Assembly (NCBI GenBank): GCA_004212795.1
Contig: SHBR01000005.1
Span: 1-64,000, forward strand
Direction: 5' to 3'
DNA length: 64,000 bases
Origin: Candidatus Thioglobus sp.
GTDB lineage: Bacteria > Pseudomonadota > Gammaproteobacteria > Arenicellales > UBA868
Below the pieces are notes generated by a model that saw nothing but the letters and a program-made list of their open reading frames with translations, ran no database searches and was not told where the DNA came from. Positions 8,239-16,050 of this stretch are shown piece by piece; the first letter of the stretch is position 1, and every line of letters starts with the position of its first letter. A program made the position numbers and the translations under genes.

Positions 8239-9147
8239 ATGGCGGATAGAAGATTACAGGTTTTTTCAACGGTGGCGCGTTTGCTAAGCTTTACTAAAGC
8301 GGCGGAGGCGTTGCATATGACTCAGCCGGCGGTGACCTTTCAAATTCGGCAACTTGAAGATTATTTCAACACTCGGTTATTCGACAGAACTCATAATCGA
8401 ATTAGCTTAACGACCGCGGGTCATTTGGTTAAAGACTATTCCGGACAGATTATCTCCTTGTATAGTGAGATGGATAACGAGGTTAGAAAGCTCACAGGTG
8501 ATGTCCTTGGACCGCTTGTTCTCGGGGCAAGTACAACGATAGGGGAGTATGTGATCCCCAGTATTCTTGGTGAGTACCAAGTCAAATTCCCGGATGTTAC
8601 GGTGCGCCTGCACGTGGCCAACACGGAGGGAGTCCTGCACATGGTTGAAAACAATGAAATTGATATCGGTATTGTTGAGGGACCGGTTAACAATAAAAAT
8701 TTGGTCTCCAGAGTATGTTGGGACGACGAACTGGTTATTGTTACGCCACCTGGACACGAATTAGCATCCGCCGGATCAGTCGCCGTCGATCAGATTCTTG
8801 AATACCCCTTTATCAGTCGAGAAGAAGGGTCAGGCACCCGGGAAGTGATAAGTGAGCATTTAAATGCAGCCGGCCGCGAAATAGCGGATCTCAATTTGAC
8901 GATGGAATTTGGCAGTCCTGAATCGATTAAAAGCGCGGTAACGACCGGTCTTGGGATATCTATTCTTTCGATCGCAACGCTTGATAAGGAGCTGAAACTG
9001 GGTCTACTGTCAAAAGTGAGTCTGGATCCGCCGCTCAAGCGACCGTTCTCTATCGTATTTCAGCGTCAAAAGTTTCGGCTTCGCGCGATGGATGAGTTTT
9101 TGCAATTTACCGAAGCGCATTGTGGGGAAAAACAGACTCACCCTTAA
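8239..9147 (+). CDS. LysR-family regulator
   Basis: 302 residues with a LysR helix-turn-helix (VARLLSFTKAAEALHMTQPAVTFQIRQLE) and an effector domain holding SREEGSGTREV. It resembles the CysB/CbbR-like branch, but I cannot assign an effector. It lies 127 bases after the CbbR-like gene on the same strand and starts behind GAGGAG. The paired LysR genes share the same domain layout, but the effector domains differ clearly, so a recent duplication is unlikely. Its target is unknown. Confidence 0.8.
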   Translation: MADRRLQVFSTVARLLSFTKAAEALHMTQPAVTFQIRQLEDYFNTRLFDRTHNRISLTTAGHLVKDYSGQIISLYSEMDNEVRKLTGDVLGPLVLGASTTIGEYVIPSILGEYQVKFPDVTVRLHVANTEGVLHMVENNEIDIGIVEGPVNNKNLVSRVCWDDELVIVTPPGHELASAGSVAVDQILEYPFISREEGSGTREVISEHLNAAGREIADLNLTMEFGSPESIKSAVTTGLGISILSIATLDKELKLGLLSKVSLDPPLKRPFSIVFQRQKFRLRAMDEFLQFTEAHCGEKQTHP

Positions 9148-9197
9148 ATTAGTGCAAGGGATTGACAGGATCGATGCATTTTTATTGAGTACATAAG

Positions 9198-9356
9198 GTG
9201 AGTTCTACAAAGCGACGCCTAGATAAAATCACCGACGACCTCGATCCGGAAAATTTCTCAACACTTTTGGCATTTGCAGAATTTTTACCTGATCGTCAGC
9301 TAGATGCGCTTGTTTCGAGTCGATATCAAGCCTTTCAAGCGGATCAATTGTCATGA
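9198..9356 (+). CDS. Possible small protein, 52 residues
   Basis: A GTG-started frame running MSSTKRRLDKITDDLDPENF and continuing through STLLAFAEFLPDRQLD. The strongly charged N terminus and the 'LLAFAEFL' helix give it the look of a real small soluble protein, and it fills an otherwise empty 325-base gap before rppH. Its stop is linked by an ATGA-type overlap to a second tiny frame. There is no homologue I can name. The start codon could differ. Confidence 0.4.
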   Translation: MSSTKRRLDKITDDLDPENFSTLLAFAEFLPDRQLDALVSSRYQAFQADQLS

Positions 9357-9469
9357 TGCTGGATACGTCTTTAGGTAGATATCTGGAATCTGGTGTTCAA
9401 AAGTTTGCGAAAAGCTTACCCGGGATGGCCAGTTTTGAAAAATCATCCCATTGCGATGGAGAGGTGTGA
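9353..9469 (+). CDS. Possible tiny ORF (38 codons) coupled to rppH
   Basis: It begins at ATG 9353, overlapping the TGA of the preceding small frame, and ends three bases before the rppH start; its final codons carry the rppH ribosome-binding site (GGAGAGG). The peptide (MMLDTSLGRYLESGVQKFAK...) is not recognisable. It may be a coupling peptide or simply chance; coding status is weak. Confidence 0.25.
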   Translation: MMLDTSLGRYLESGVQKFAKSLPGMASFEKSSHCDGEV

Positions 9470-9472
9470 AAA

Positions 9473-9955
9473 ATGAGAAGCAGTCTGCAAGATGCCCCTG
9501 ACGCTGACGGGTATCGCCCCAACGTGGGTATTGTTCTTTTTAATGGGTCACGGCAGGTCTTATGGGCGCGCCGAAGCCGCCATGATGGGTGGCAGTTTCC
9601 TCAAGGCGGTATCGAACATGGTGAGACACTAGAGCAGGCAGCCTTTCGTGAACTCTATGAAGAGGTGGGTTTAAAACCAGAGAATGTTGACCTTATCGGG
9701 CGAACGCAAAATTGGCTGCGTTATGACGTGCCCGGAAATTTACGATCTCGAAATGCAGAATTTCGAGGTCAAAAGCAAGTTTGGTTTCTAATGCGAATGC
9801 TTGCTGAGGACAGTCAGATCTCTCTGGACCACAGCCCCGCTCCGGAGTTTGACCGCTGGCAGTGGGTTGACTACTGGTTGCCACCCAAAAAAGTGGTTTC
9901 CTTCAAGCGAACGGTATACGAAAAAGCCCTGTCCGAGCTCGAGCCCCTGCTCTAA
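9473..9955 (+). CDS. rppH: RNA pyrophosphohydrolase (Nudix)
   Basis: 160 residues, the usual RppH length. The Nudix box is complete: G45, E51, R59-E60, E63-E64 and G66, read as GG.EHGE.......RELYEEVGL. RppH removes pyrophosphate from the 5-prime end of triphosphorylated mRNA and starts RNase E-dependent decay. The N-terminal GYRPNVGIVL and the C-terminal KKVVSFKR.VY are typical of RppH and not of other Nudix hydrolases. Start supported by GGAGAGG upstream. It converges on rfaE2. Confidence 0.95.
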   Translation: MRSSLQDAPDADGYRPNVGIVLFNGSRQVLWARRSRHDGWQFPQGGIEHGETLEQAAFRELYEEVGLKPENVDLIGRTQNWLRYDVPGNLRSRNAEFRGQKQVWFLMRMLAEDSQISLDHSPAPEFDRWQWVDYWLPPKKVVSFKRTVYEKALSELEPLL

Positions 9956-10002
9956 TTCGATTGACGATAAGCCATTTAAGTCGAGGTATTGCGAACGTCC
10001 TA

Positions 10003-10497
10003 TTATGAGTTACCACTCGCGCGAACGTGTTCAAGAAGTGCTGTCGTCGATCGCTGATATTTTATGGGAATACTGTGGACCGTACCTGCATTGGCGAGTA
10101 CAACTTCTGCACCGACAATTTTTTCAATCACCCAGTCTCCGCCCTTGACTAAACAATTCGGCTCTAGGGCTCGGATAAGGTTGATGGGGGTTGGGTCGTC
10201 GAATGCGGTGACCCAGTCCACACTGCTCAGTGCAGCTATAACTGCCATCCGATCTTCAAGGGGGTTTATGGGTCGATCAGGCCCTTTACCAAGCGCTTGA
10301 ATGGAGTTATCACTGTTTAATGCCACGACAAGCGTAGCGCCGAGATCAGACGCCTCCTCGAGATAAGTAATGTGTCCGCGATGAAGGATGTCGAAGCACC
10401 CGTTTGTAAACACGAGTGGCTTTGGGGCGCTCTCAACGTGTCGAAGAAGCGTTGGCCAGTCGCGAACAATCTTATCGGCGTGTTTCACCGATGACAC
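10003..10497 (-). CDS. rfaE2: D-glycero-beta-D-manno-heptose 1-phosphate adenylyltransferase
   Basis: 164 residues, equal to the C-terminal nucleotidyltransferase domain of HldE; the kinase domain is absent, so this is the stand-alone RfaE2 form. The nucleotidyltransferase motif HRGH is at 39-42, preceded by FTNGCFDILH. It makes ADP-heptose for lipopolysaccharide core. The start is GTG. It lies seven bases after the dolP-like gene on the same strand and two genes from a SIS isomerase that could supply phosphoheptose, so heptose synthesis may be partly clustered here. Confidence 0.9.
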   Translation of the reverse strand: MSSVKHADKIVRDWPTLLRHVESAPKPLVFTNGCFDILHRGHITYLEEASDLGATLVVALNSDNSIQALGKGPDRPINPLEDRMAVIAALSSVDWVTAFDDPTPINLIRALEPNCLVKGGDWVIEKIVGAEVVLANAGTVHSIPIKYQRSTTALLEHVRASGNS

Positions 10498-10504
10498 TCG
10501 ATTG

Positions 10505-11113
10505 TTAGTCCTCTTCGAGGTACTCGAAGACTTTTATGACGCGAACAACGCCGGTCACACCCCGGGCGGCATCAACGGCAATTTGGGCTTCTGCTGGTTT
10601 TACAAGACCCATGAGATAGACATTCGCTCTTTCGGTTACAACTTTTACTCGAGTAGAGTCCGAGAAGTCCGAGCCTGCAATTGCGGTTTTAACTTTGGTG
10701 GTTAACCATCCGTCGTTGGCGCGACTATTCATGTTTGTTTTCCCGGCAAGTTCAAGCCGGTTAATCACTTGAGTGGTTCCCTCATCCGCTTTAACCAGGT
10801 CAATAATATCGTCGATATCCCTTTGATCGGGAACTTCACCCGTTAGCAGTGCGACACCGTTATAAACCGTGATGTTGACATGCTCGTTCTGGATTTGTTT
10901 TTGTTTTCCAATTAGGTTCCCGAGGCGGATTTCTGTCTTGTTGTCATCCCAGTAGACGCTAGCGCCTCTTCGATCTCGAGCAACATCAATCGCCAGGACG
11001 GTTGCTGTAGTGACGACGATTACGCCACAACCGCTGACGAGAAGAGAGATCATGATCGCAACTAAACTATTTCGAAACGGCTTAAAGGGGGAGCGATGGC
11101 TTTTATTCTTCAT
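10505..11113 (-). CDS. dolP: BON-domain outer-membrane lipoprotein (DolP/YraP-like)
   Basis: 202 residues. A lipoprotein signal ends in LLVSGC, followed by two BON domains at roughly residues 67-120 and 130-195, the second holding VKVVTERANVYLMG. In Escherichia coli, DolP sits in the outer membrane and supports envelope integrity and BAM function. The position right after the DiaA/GmhA-type gene matches the yraO-yraP order. It is probably co-transcribed with lpoA, yraN and the SIS gene. Confidence 0.88.
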   Translation of the reverse strand: MKNKSHRSPFKPFRNSLVAIMISLLVSGCGVIVVTTATVLAIDVARDRRGASVYWDDNKTEIRLGNLIGKQKQIQNEHVNITVYNGVALLTGEVPDQRDIDDIIDLVKADEGTTQVINRLELAGKTNMNSRANDGWLTTKVKTAIAGSDFSDSTRVKVVTERANVYLMGLVKPAEAQIAVDAARGVTGVVRVIKVFEYLEED

Positions 11114-11119
11114 AATGGT

Positions 11120-11701
11120 TTAAGCAAAGTGGTTGTCGACAAGCGTGCACAGTACGTGAATGATTATAGCGTGAGCCTCTTGAATTCGTGCGGTACTTTC
11201 AGAAGGTACTCGGAGTTCGACGTCTTCGCGGCCTAAAACGGTTTTAAGTGCACCTCCATCACGGCCTGTTAGGGCGGTGACTCTCATATTGCTAATATTT
11301 TTCGCTGCAATCACTGCCGCGCTGATATTTTCCGAATTTCCAGATGTGCTAATAACGACCAGATGGTCATCAGTCCGCCCCAATGCTTCGACTTGTCGGG
11401 CAAATATTTGATTAAAGTCGAAGTCATTGCCAGTGGCGGTAATGGCAGCGGTGTCTGCACTAAGCGCGATGGCTGCCAACGCGGGGCGGTCGCGCTCGAA
11501 TCGCACCACTAACTCGGCGCTGAAATGTAATGCGTCTGCAGCTGATCCTCCATTTCCGCAAATTAGAATCTTGCCGCCATTTTCAAGCGTCCAGATAATA
11601 TGCGATGCACTTTTGCTAATGTCGTCAGACAACTGCTCTCCGGTGCGAAGCGCTGTCGCGGCACTATCTTTGAAGTGATTGAGTATCTCTGAAATGGGCA
11701 A
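11120..11701 (-). CDS. SIS-domain isomerase, DiaA/GmhA type
   Basis: 193 residues forming one SIS domain with GNGGSAADALHFSAE, STSGNS and a C-terminal ARIQEAHAIIIH helix. DiaA (a DnaA-binding replication initiation factor) and GmhA (sedoheptulose 7-phosphate isomerase) are close relatives. Gene order beside lpoA, yraN and a BON lipoprotein favours DiaA; the neighbouring rfaE2 and the GGSAAD..HF..E pattern favour a catalytically able GmhA. I leave the symbol open. It runs in the same direction as its neighbours and starts 136 bases after yraN. Confidence 0.85.
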   Translation of the reverse strand: MPISEILNHFKDSAATALRTGEQLSDDISKSASHIIWTLENGGKILICGNGGSAADALHFSAELVVRFERDRPALAAIALSADTAAITATGNDFDFNQIFARQVEALGRTDDHLVVISTSGNSENISAAVIAAKNISNMRVTALTGRDGGALKTVLGREDVELRVPSESTARIQEAHAIIIHVLCTLVDNHFA

Positions 11702-11836
11702 TGGATTGGACTCTCTGGATTGGATTTGGATTACGTTAGCTTAAAAGCAAGTCTCAGTAAACGTCCGACACCGACAGATCGCCAGTTTTACTGGCTGGAG
11801 GCAAGATTATGTCATGGGCCAGCCCAAGCTTGAGAA

Positions 11837-12178
11837 TCAGAAAGCATTTCGAATCCATTTCCATTTGGGATTTTCTCTTCGGCCAGAGACGCTGAAAACA
11901 TCAAAACGACAGGGTTGTTGGTTCGGATTAGGGTAACGACTAAGAAAATATTCTGCTGTACGCCTAATTCGTGTTTGTTTTTTAAAGTTCACGGTCTCTT
12001 CGGGTCGACCAAAATAGTTGCTCGACCGGTATCGAACCTCGACAAACACAAGGAAGATTTCATCAGTAAGGATAAGATCAATTTCCCCTTGGCGTGTTCG
12101 AAAATTTTGCGCCAATAGTCGAAGGTGTTGCTCTTGTAACGTGGCTAGTGCGAAATCTTCAGACCAATGATCACTCAC
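11837..12178 (-). CDS. yraN: YraN family (UPF0102) endonuclease-like protein
   Basis: 113 residues with the family core: N.R...GEIDLI at about 25-36, then FVEVRYR, which corresponds to the D...E-x-K/R nuclease fold. It starts with GTG inside the lpoA stop (GTGA overlap), so translation is coupled to lpoA. It is slightly shorter at the N terminus than E. coli YraN. The role is unknown in the family; a Holliday-junction-resolvase-like fold is the usual prediction. Confidence 0.85.
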   Translation of the reverse strand: MSDHWSEDFALATLQEQHLRLLAQNFRTRQGEIDLILTDEIFLVFVEVRYRSSNYFGRPEETVNFKKQTRIRRTAEYFLSRYPNPNQQPCRFDVFSVSGRRENPKWKWIRNAF

Positions 12179-14148
12179 GGTCTAGATTTAAATTTGCTAA
12201 GAACTGTTAATACGGGGCGGAATTCAGTCGGACGGCCACTCTTAAAAATTACCCAGGACGACTGTCTCTGGATAAGATTATCTTTGTTTAGGGTGAGTCG
12301 TCCGCTCGCTCCATTTATTTTTAACTTTAATTCGTCGTTTGTCCCCAAGAAAAAGCAGGAGATTAGGTAAGAATCCGCCCCTAACGCATTAAACCGATAA
12401 GTAGCAGGCCGTAGTTGCTCCATTTTTTTTACAACTTTAGGGTCTGTTTGATCTGATGATTTGTAGTGATCTAACATCGATGGCATTTCGGAAAACATGA
12501 CCCCTTCGAGATCCAGATCCTTCATCACATCGGGTTGGCCACTGAAAACAAGATTGAGCGCATAAATAGGAAACCTTCCGGCTTTATGAAAATCAAGTTG
12601 GGGCTTCAACACACGAGCAGTCACTTTATCGGTAAACATGAAAATAACATCAAGATCTGGTCGCACGCGGGTATCTAAACCGGTGATAGACGAACTTGCA
12701 ATTATTTGTTCTATATCACCGACTCTCTTTTTACTCGCATCCAGACCTAGAAGTCGGGAGATTAATTCCGAGTAATCTGACACATTAGATGGAATGATTG
12801 CACGATCGGCGACAGCACCGCCGAGGGTTGACCAGGTCGCTTCCGCTTCTTGAGCCGCGTCCTGATAGTCTTGACCATTGTTATAAAGAAAAATAGCCGT
12901 ACGCAGACCTCTCTTTCTGGCATGGGCCACAATTGATCTCGCCTCGGCTTTTCGAGAGAGATCAAGTGAAAAAACATTTGATCTGACGTTGGCCTTATCT
13001 TTTCCTATTAGCAAAGTGGGTACGGTCAGCGCCGCCCGGTTAGCGAGCGTGTTAACGGCTTCACGACCGAGCGGTCCAACAATAAAGTCGGCACCGTTGA
13101 CAACGGCTTGGTTATATTTTTCTTCCGCTTGATCTGGATTATCACCAAAATCGTAAACCGTAATTAAGGGTTCGGGCGTTTCTTCTCTATCATCGAGGTG
13201 ACTTTTAAATCCTTCTCGGAACGCGATTGCGGCGTCTGCATATTTAGAGCTGATTGGCAAAATTAGAGCGATATGCATCTCGTGATTGATTGAGCAAAGC
13301 TCTCTTTTGCGTGATTCAGCGACGGCGCGGGCGGGGTGTTGGGGATTAGTGGCGATCCATTCTGTTAGCGCTGCCTGGCGATTATGGTTTTTCCATCCTT
13401 TAAATACGAGTCTATTGGCGAGGTCAATCCAGGCAAGTTGCTCAACATCCCACGGATGGTTTTTAGCGATGGAATCTAGATCCTCTTCTGAGAAAAAAGA
13501 AAGATAATCGAGGGTGGTCTGAACTAGAAGATCAACATGGTTTTTTGTATTTTCTTGTGCCGATGCACCATGGACCAATTCAAGAGCGTTCCTGACCTGA
13601 TCGTCCATAAGAAGCGCAATTACTTTAAGATATTCGGCAGCTGACTGCTGAGCACTATCAAAACTCAATTGATTAAAATTTGCCTGTCGCCGCAAGCTTT
13701 TTTTTGGATTACCTTCTTCAAGTGCAAGTGCCGCGCTCAGTATTTGGTGCTGACTGGTAATCCAAGTTGTCAGCAAGGGCTGATGAATGGCGTCAAGAAT
13801 ACGGTCAGCAGATCTTGGAATGCCTCCCTCTAGAAATCGTTGTGCAGCGGCGAGCTGCAGTAGGCTGCGGATCGGCTGGGAGGCCTTTAAAGCCCGCGCC
13901 AAAAAATTATATGCAGATTCATCGGGTTCTGCGCTTGCATAATCGGTAATGACCGGGGGCAGTGTGACGATGTTGTTTGGTGCTGATTTCAAGCCCGCGG
14001 CTTCAGCGGCAACGATTGTTTTGGAGGCGATCGATTCGGACTTTTTTGGGGCGAGTGTTGTTGTGCATCCCCACAGAAGCGTAGCGACACCGAGGACGAT
14101 AATGGTAATGAGGAACTGGCTTGTGTTCCGCATTTTTTTCCAGCCCAT
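12175..14148 (-). CDS. lpoA: Penicillin-binding protein activator LpoA-like lipoprotein
   Basis: About 657 residues. A lipoprotein signal with lipobox LLWGC lies near residues 23-28; a helical TPR-like N-domain follows and then, from about residue 290, a periplasmic-binding-protein-like domain starting IALILPISSKYADAAIAFREGF. LpoA is an outer-membrane lipoprotein that activates PBP1A. A second in-frame ATG at 14133 is equally good; neither has a clear ribosome-binding site. It is divergent from rsmI, the order seen in gammaproteobacteria. Confidence 0.9.
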   Translation of the reverse strand: MGWKKMRNTSQFLITIIVLGVATLLWGCTTTLAPKKSESIASKTIVAAEAAGLKSAPNNIVTLPPVITDYASAEPDESAYNFLARALKASQPIRSLLQLAAAQRFLEGGIPRSADRILDAIHQPLLTTWITSQHQILSAALALEEGNPKKSLRRQANFNQLSFDSAQQSAAEYLKVIALLMDDQVRNALELVHGASAQENTKNHVDLLVQTTLDYLSFFSEEDLDSIAKNHPWDVEQLAWIDLANRLVFKGWKNHNRQAALTEWIATNPQHPARAVAESRKRELCSINHEMHIALILPISSKYADAAIAFREGFKSHLDDREETPEPLITVYDFGDNPDQAEEKYNQAVVNGADFIVGPLGREAVNTLANRAALTVPTLLIGKDKANVRSNVFSLDLSRKAEARSIVAHARKRGLRTAIFLYNNGQDYQDAAQEAEATWSTLGGAVADRAIIPSNVSDYSELISRLLGLDASKKRVGDIEQIIASSSITGLDTRVRPDLDVIFMFTDKVTARVLKPQLDFHKAGRFPIYALNLVFSGQPDVMKDLDLEGVMFSEMPSMLDHYKSSDQTDPKVVKKMEQLRPATYRFNALGADSYLISCFFLGTNDELKLKINGASGRLTLNKDNLIQRQSSWVIFKSGRPTEFRPVLTVLSKFKSRP

Positions 14149-14202
14149 GGGATCATTATAGCGGATAGACTTACGGCTAATCTGTTAAAAAAACGAGAGA
14201 TT

Positions 14203-15084
14203 GTGTTGATTGAAAAAGCAATTGACAAGCAGACTGTAAAAACCAGTTCCGGCTTATTGTATGTTGTGGCAACGCCAATTGGGAATCTGGAAGACATCAC
14301 CTTTCGAGCGGCTCGTATTCTGGGTGAGGCTGATGTTATTGCTGCAGAGGATACTCGTCGCACCCGGGTTTTGCTTCAGCATTTAAATATTTCGCCTCGT
14401 CAATTAATTTCACTTCATGAGCATAACGAAGCGCTACAAGTCACAAAGCTGGTTCGTCGAATGACTGACGGCGAGAGCATTGCTCTGGTGAGTGACGCCG
14501 GAACGCCTTTGATCAGCGATCCAGGATATCGATTGGTACGAGCTGCGAGCGCGCAGTCGATCGACGTCGTCAGTGTTCCTGGGCCCAGTTCTGTGACCGC
14601 TGCGCTCTCGGTATCAGGTCTTGCAACGGATCGTTTTGTTTTTGAGGGATTTCTCCCCCAACGCACTTCTGCCCGGTGCGAACGGCTTAAGCAACTTGTT
14701 TATGAGCCGAGGACTCTAATCTTTTTTGAATCTCCAAGGCGGATTAAGAGTGTGATTCAGGATATGGAGGAAATCTTTAGTGGTGATCGTCAAGCGGTGA
14801 TTTGTCGGGAGATGACCAAGATTTTTGAGTCGGTGATTCGTGGCACCTTAAATGAAGTTTCTACAATTCTGGGTGAGCAAAAAGAAACTATCAAAGGCGA
14901 AATTGTTTTGTTGCTCGATGGAGCAGAAAAATCTGACCGCGCTTCTAGTATTGACGAAGATTTATTGCTGACACTGTTGTCAGAATCCCTGCCACCACGT
15001 CGTGCAAGTGACATCGCAGCCCGTCTGACCGGTAAACGAAAAAATGATCTTTATCAAAAAATTTTGTCACGAAATTTTAAGTAA
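14203..15084 (+). CDS. rsmI: 16S rRNA 2'-O-ribose C1402 methyltransferase
   Basis: 293 residues. The TPxxNLED motif (VATPIGNLEDIT), AAEDTRRTR, LVSDAGTPLISDPG and VPGPSSVTAALS are all hallmarks of the RsmI/YraL tetrapyrrole-methylase-like family. It methylates C1402 of 16S rRNA together with RsmH, whose gene lies 1.4 kb downstream. The start used is GTG at 14203, with GAGAG upstream; no ATG is suitable. It is followed by rnpB. Confidence 0.95.
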   Translation: MLIEKAIDKQTVKTSSGLLYVVATPIGNLEDITFRAARILGEADVIAAEDTRRTRVLLQHLNISPRQLISLHEHNEALQVTKLVRRMTDGESIALVSDAGTPLISDPGYRLVRAASAQSIDVVSVPGPSSVTAALSVSGLATDRFVFEGFLPQRTSARCERLKQLVYEPRTLIFFESPRRIKSVIQDMEEIFSGDRQAVICREMTKIFESVIRGTLNEVSTILGEQKETIKGEIVLLLDGAEKSDRASSIDEDLLLTLLSESLPPRRASDIAARLTGKRKNDLYQKILSRNFK

Positions 15085-15130
15085 GTTTATAAAGTGTCCT
15101 GCCTCAGGTCTGTCGTTTCGGCGCGCGGGT

Positions 15131-15136
15131 TATACT
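15131..15136 (+). promoter_or_regulatory. Probable -10 box of rnpB
   Basis: TATACT lies about 9 bases before the predicted 5-prime end of RNase P RNA. The upstream -35 region (around 15108-15113) is a poor match, so only the -10 element is supported. Confidence 0.5.
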
Positions 15137-15144
15137 CTGGAGAT

Positions 15145-15522
15145 GGAGTCGGCCAGGCAACCGCGGTCCTGAATTCTGTCTAAAACCCTTTGGGTCTAGG
15201 TGGTGCGGGATGGAGGAAAGTCCGGGCTCCGAAGGGCAGGGTGCCAGATAACTTCTGGACAGCGTGAGCTGATGGAAAGTGCCACAGAAAATATACCGCC
15301 TCGGTTATTTTTAATTAAGGTAAGGGTGAAAAGGTGCGGTAAGAGCGCACCGCAAACCTGGTAACAGGTTTGGCATGGTAAACCCCACTCGGAGCAAGAC
15401 CAAATAGGGACCCTAAGGCGTTGCCCGCGCTGGGTTCGGGTAGGTCGCTTGAGGCATGTGGTGACACATGTCCCAGATGAATGGTTGCCCAAGACAAAAC
15501 CCGGCTTATCGGCCGACTTCAT
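15145..15522 (+). ncRNA. rnpB: RNase P RNA (class A)
   Basis: About 378 nt. The 5-prime GAGTCGGCC pairs with GGCCGACTTC at 15511-15520 to make helix P1. The universal GAGGAAAGTCCGGGC is at 15213-15227, and the 3-prime conserved parts (CAGATGAATGG and ACCCGGCTTAT) are present. It is the catalytic RNA that trims tRNA 5-prime leaders. The position between rsmI and mraZ is also found in pseudomonads. An opposite-strand frame of 108 codons across it is a shadow. Confidence 0.95.
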
Positions 15523-15586
15523 AATCTGAGATAAAATAGTTGCTTATCAGACTTATCCACAAATTACTTTAAGTTTTGATCAATAT

Positions 15587-15616
15587 AGCTTATAAAAAAT
15601 AATGTTTTTATAAGCT
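15587..15616. repeat. Perfect 12-bp inverted repeat downstream of rnpB
   Basis: AGCTTATAAAAA at 15587-15598 is repeated as its exact reverse complement at 15605-15616 around a 6-nt loop. It lies 65 bases after rnpB and 74 bases before the mra promoter. The U-run inside the stem could let it act as a weak terminator for rnpB, or it could be a binding site. The adjacent 15617-15689 shows nothing further. Confidence 0.6.
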
Positions 15617-15689
15617 CAGGCGGCTGCCTTCAGAGTCGCGATTCGGCCGTTATTTTTTAAAAAACTCTTCTTTTTCAGTCAATTGAGTC

Positions 15690-15719
15690 TTGACAGTGCG
15701 TTCGCCTGATCTCTATAGT
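15690..15719 (+). promoter_or_regulatory. Strong sigma-70 promoter of the dcw operon
   Basis: A perfect -35 TTGACA (15690-15695) is followed 18 bases later by TATAGT (15714-15719), giving a predicted start near 15726. It is the best promoter match in this region and precedes mraZ by about 325 bases. Confidence 0.8.
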
Positions 15720-15728
15720 GTCACTTTG

Positions 15729-15743
15729 TGGGGAGTTGTGGGA
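15729..15743 (+). promoter_or_regulatory. MraZ-type operator repeats
   Basis: TGGGG at 15729-15733 and TGGGA at 15739-15743 are spaced exactly as known MraZ sites (TGGGN repeated every 10 bp) and sit just past the -10 box, where MraZ would repress. A third, isolated TGGGT occurs at 15770-15774. MraZ, the first gene of the operon, autoregulates through such repeats in E. coli. Confidence 0.7.
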
Positions 15744-15887
15744 AAAAATATAATTTTGAGATCGCTATGTGGGTAAAAAGTTCAATTCCAGCATTTGATG
15801 AATCTCCCCGCGAGTATTCCATCAGGGTTTCCAAGATGCCGTGGATGGCGGCTAATCCATCCAATCCTCATCCTCCTTTGGTTATTG

Positions 15888-15921
15888 CCCGGCCCCTTGC
15901 GGGGCCGGGACTTCTTTTAAC
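15888..15921 (+). terminator. Terminator-like hairpin inside the dcw leader
   Basis: A 9-bp perfect G+C stem, CCCGGCCCC at 15888-15896 and GGGGCCGGG at 15901-15909, with loop TTGC, followed by ACTTCTTTT. It lies between the only strong promoter and mraZ. It could attenuate the operon or end a leader RNA of about 190 nt. A 53-codon frame (ATG 15767, stop 15926-15928) reads through it and could be a leader peptide; it has no convincing ribosome-binding site. Confidence 0.65.
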
Positions 15922-15986
15922 ACGTTAGGAGTGACATTTTTAGAGGTCGAGTCTGGAACGTAGCTGAATTAGATAAAGAGCAATCA

Positions 15987-16008
15987 AAGTGCCTCAATGG
16001 TGGCACTT
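15987..16008 (+). repeat. Short hairpin before mraZ
   Basis: AAGTGCC (15987-15993) and GGCACTT (16002-16008) form a 7-bp stem with an 8-nt loop, 42 bases before the mraZ start. It may affect the mraZ message. The mraZ ribosome-binding site AAGG lies further down, so it is not buried in this stem. Confidence 0.4.
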
Positions 16009-16050
16009 AAGTGAATCAACCTAAAAAATTAAAGACAAGGTAAGGCACAG

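Noticed and set aside
11781-11795. GCCAGT-TTT-ACTGGC hairpin between yraN and the SIS gene
   Set aside because: The stem is only 6 bp and no T run follows in the direction of transcription.
15196-15522. 108-codon frame opposite rnpB
   Set aside because: It lies wholly within the RNase P RNA gene, whose conserved sequence and helix P1 explain the stretch.
15728-15928. 66-codon frame beginning in the MraZ boxes as a protein gene
   Set aside because: It overlaps promoter, operator and hairpin and has no ribosome-binding site; only the shorter ATG 15767 version is kept, as a possible leader peptide.
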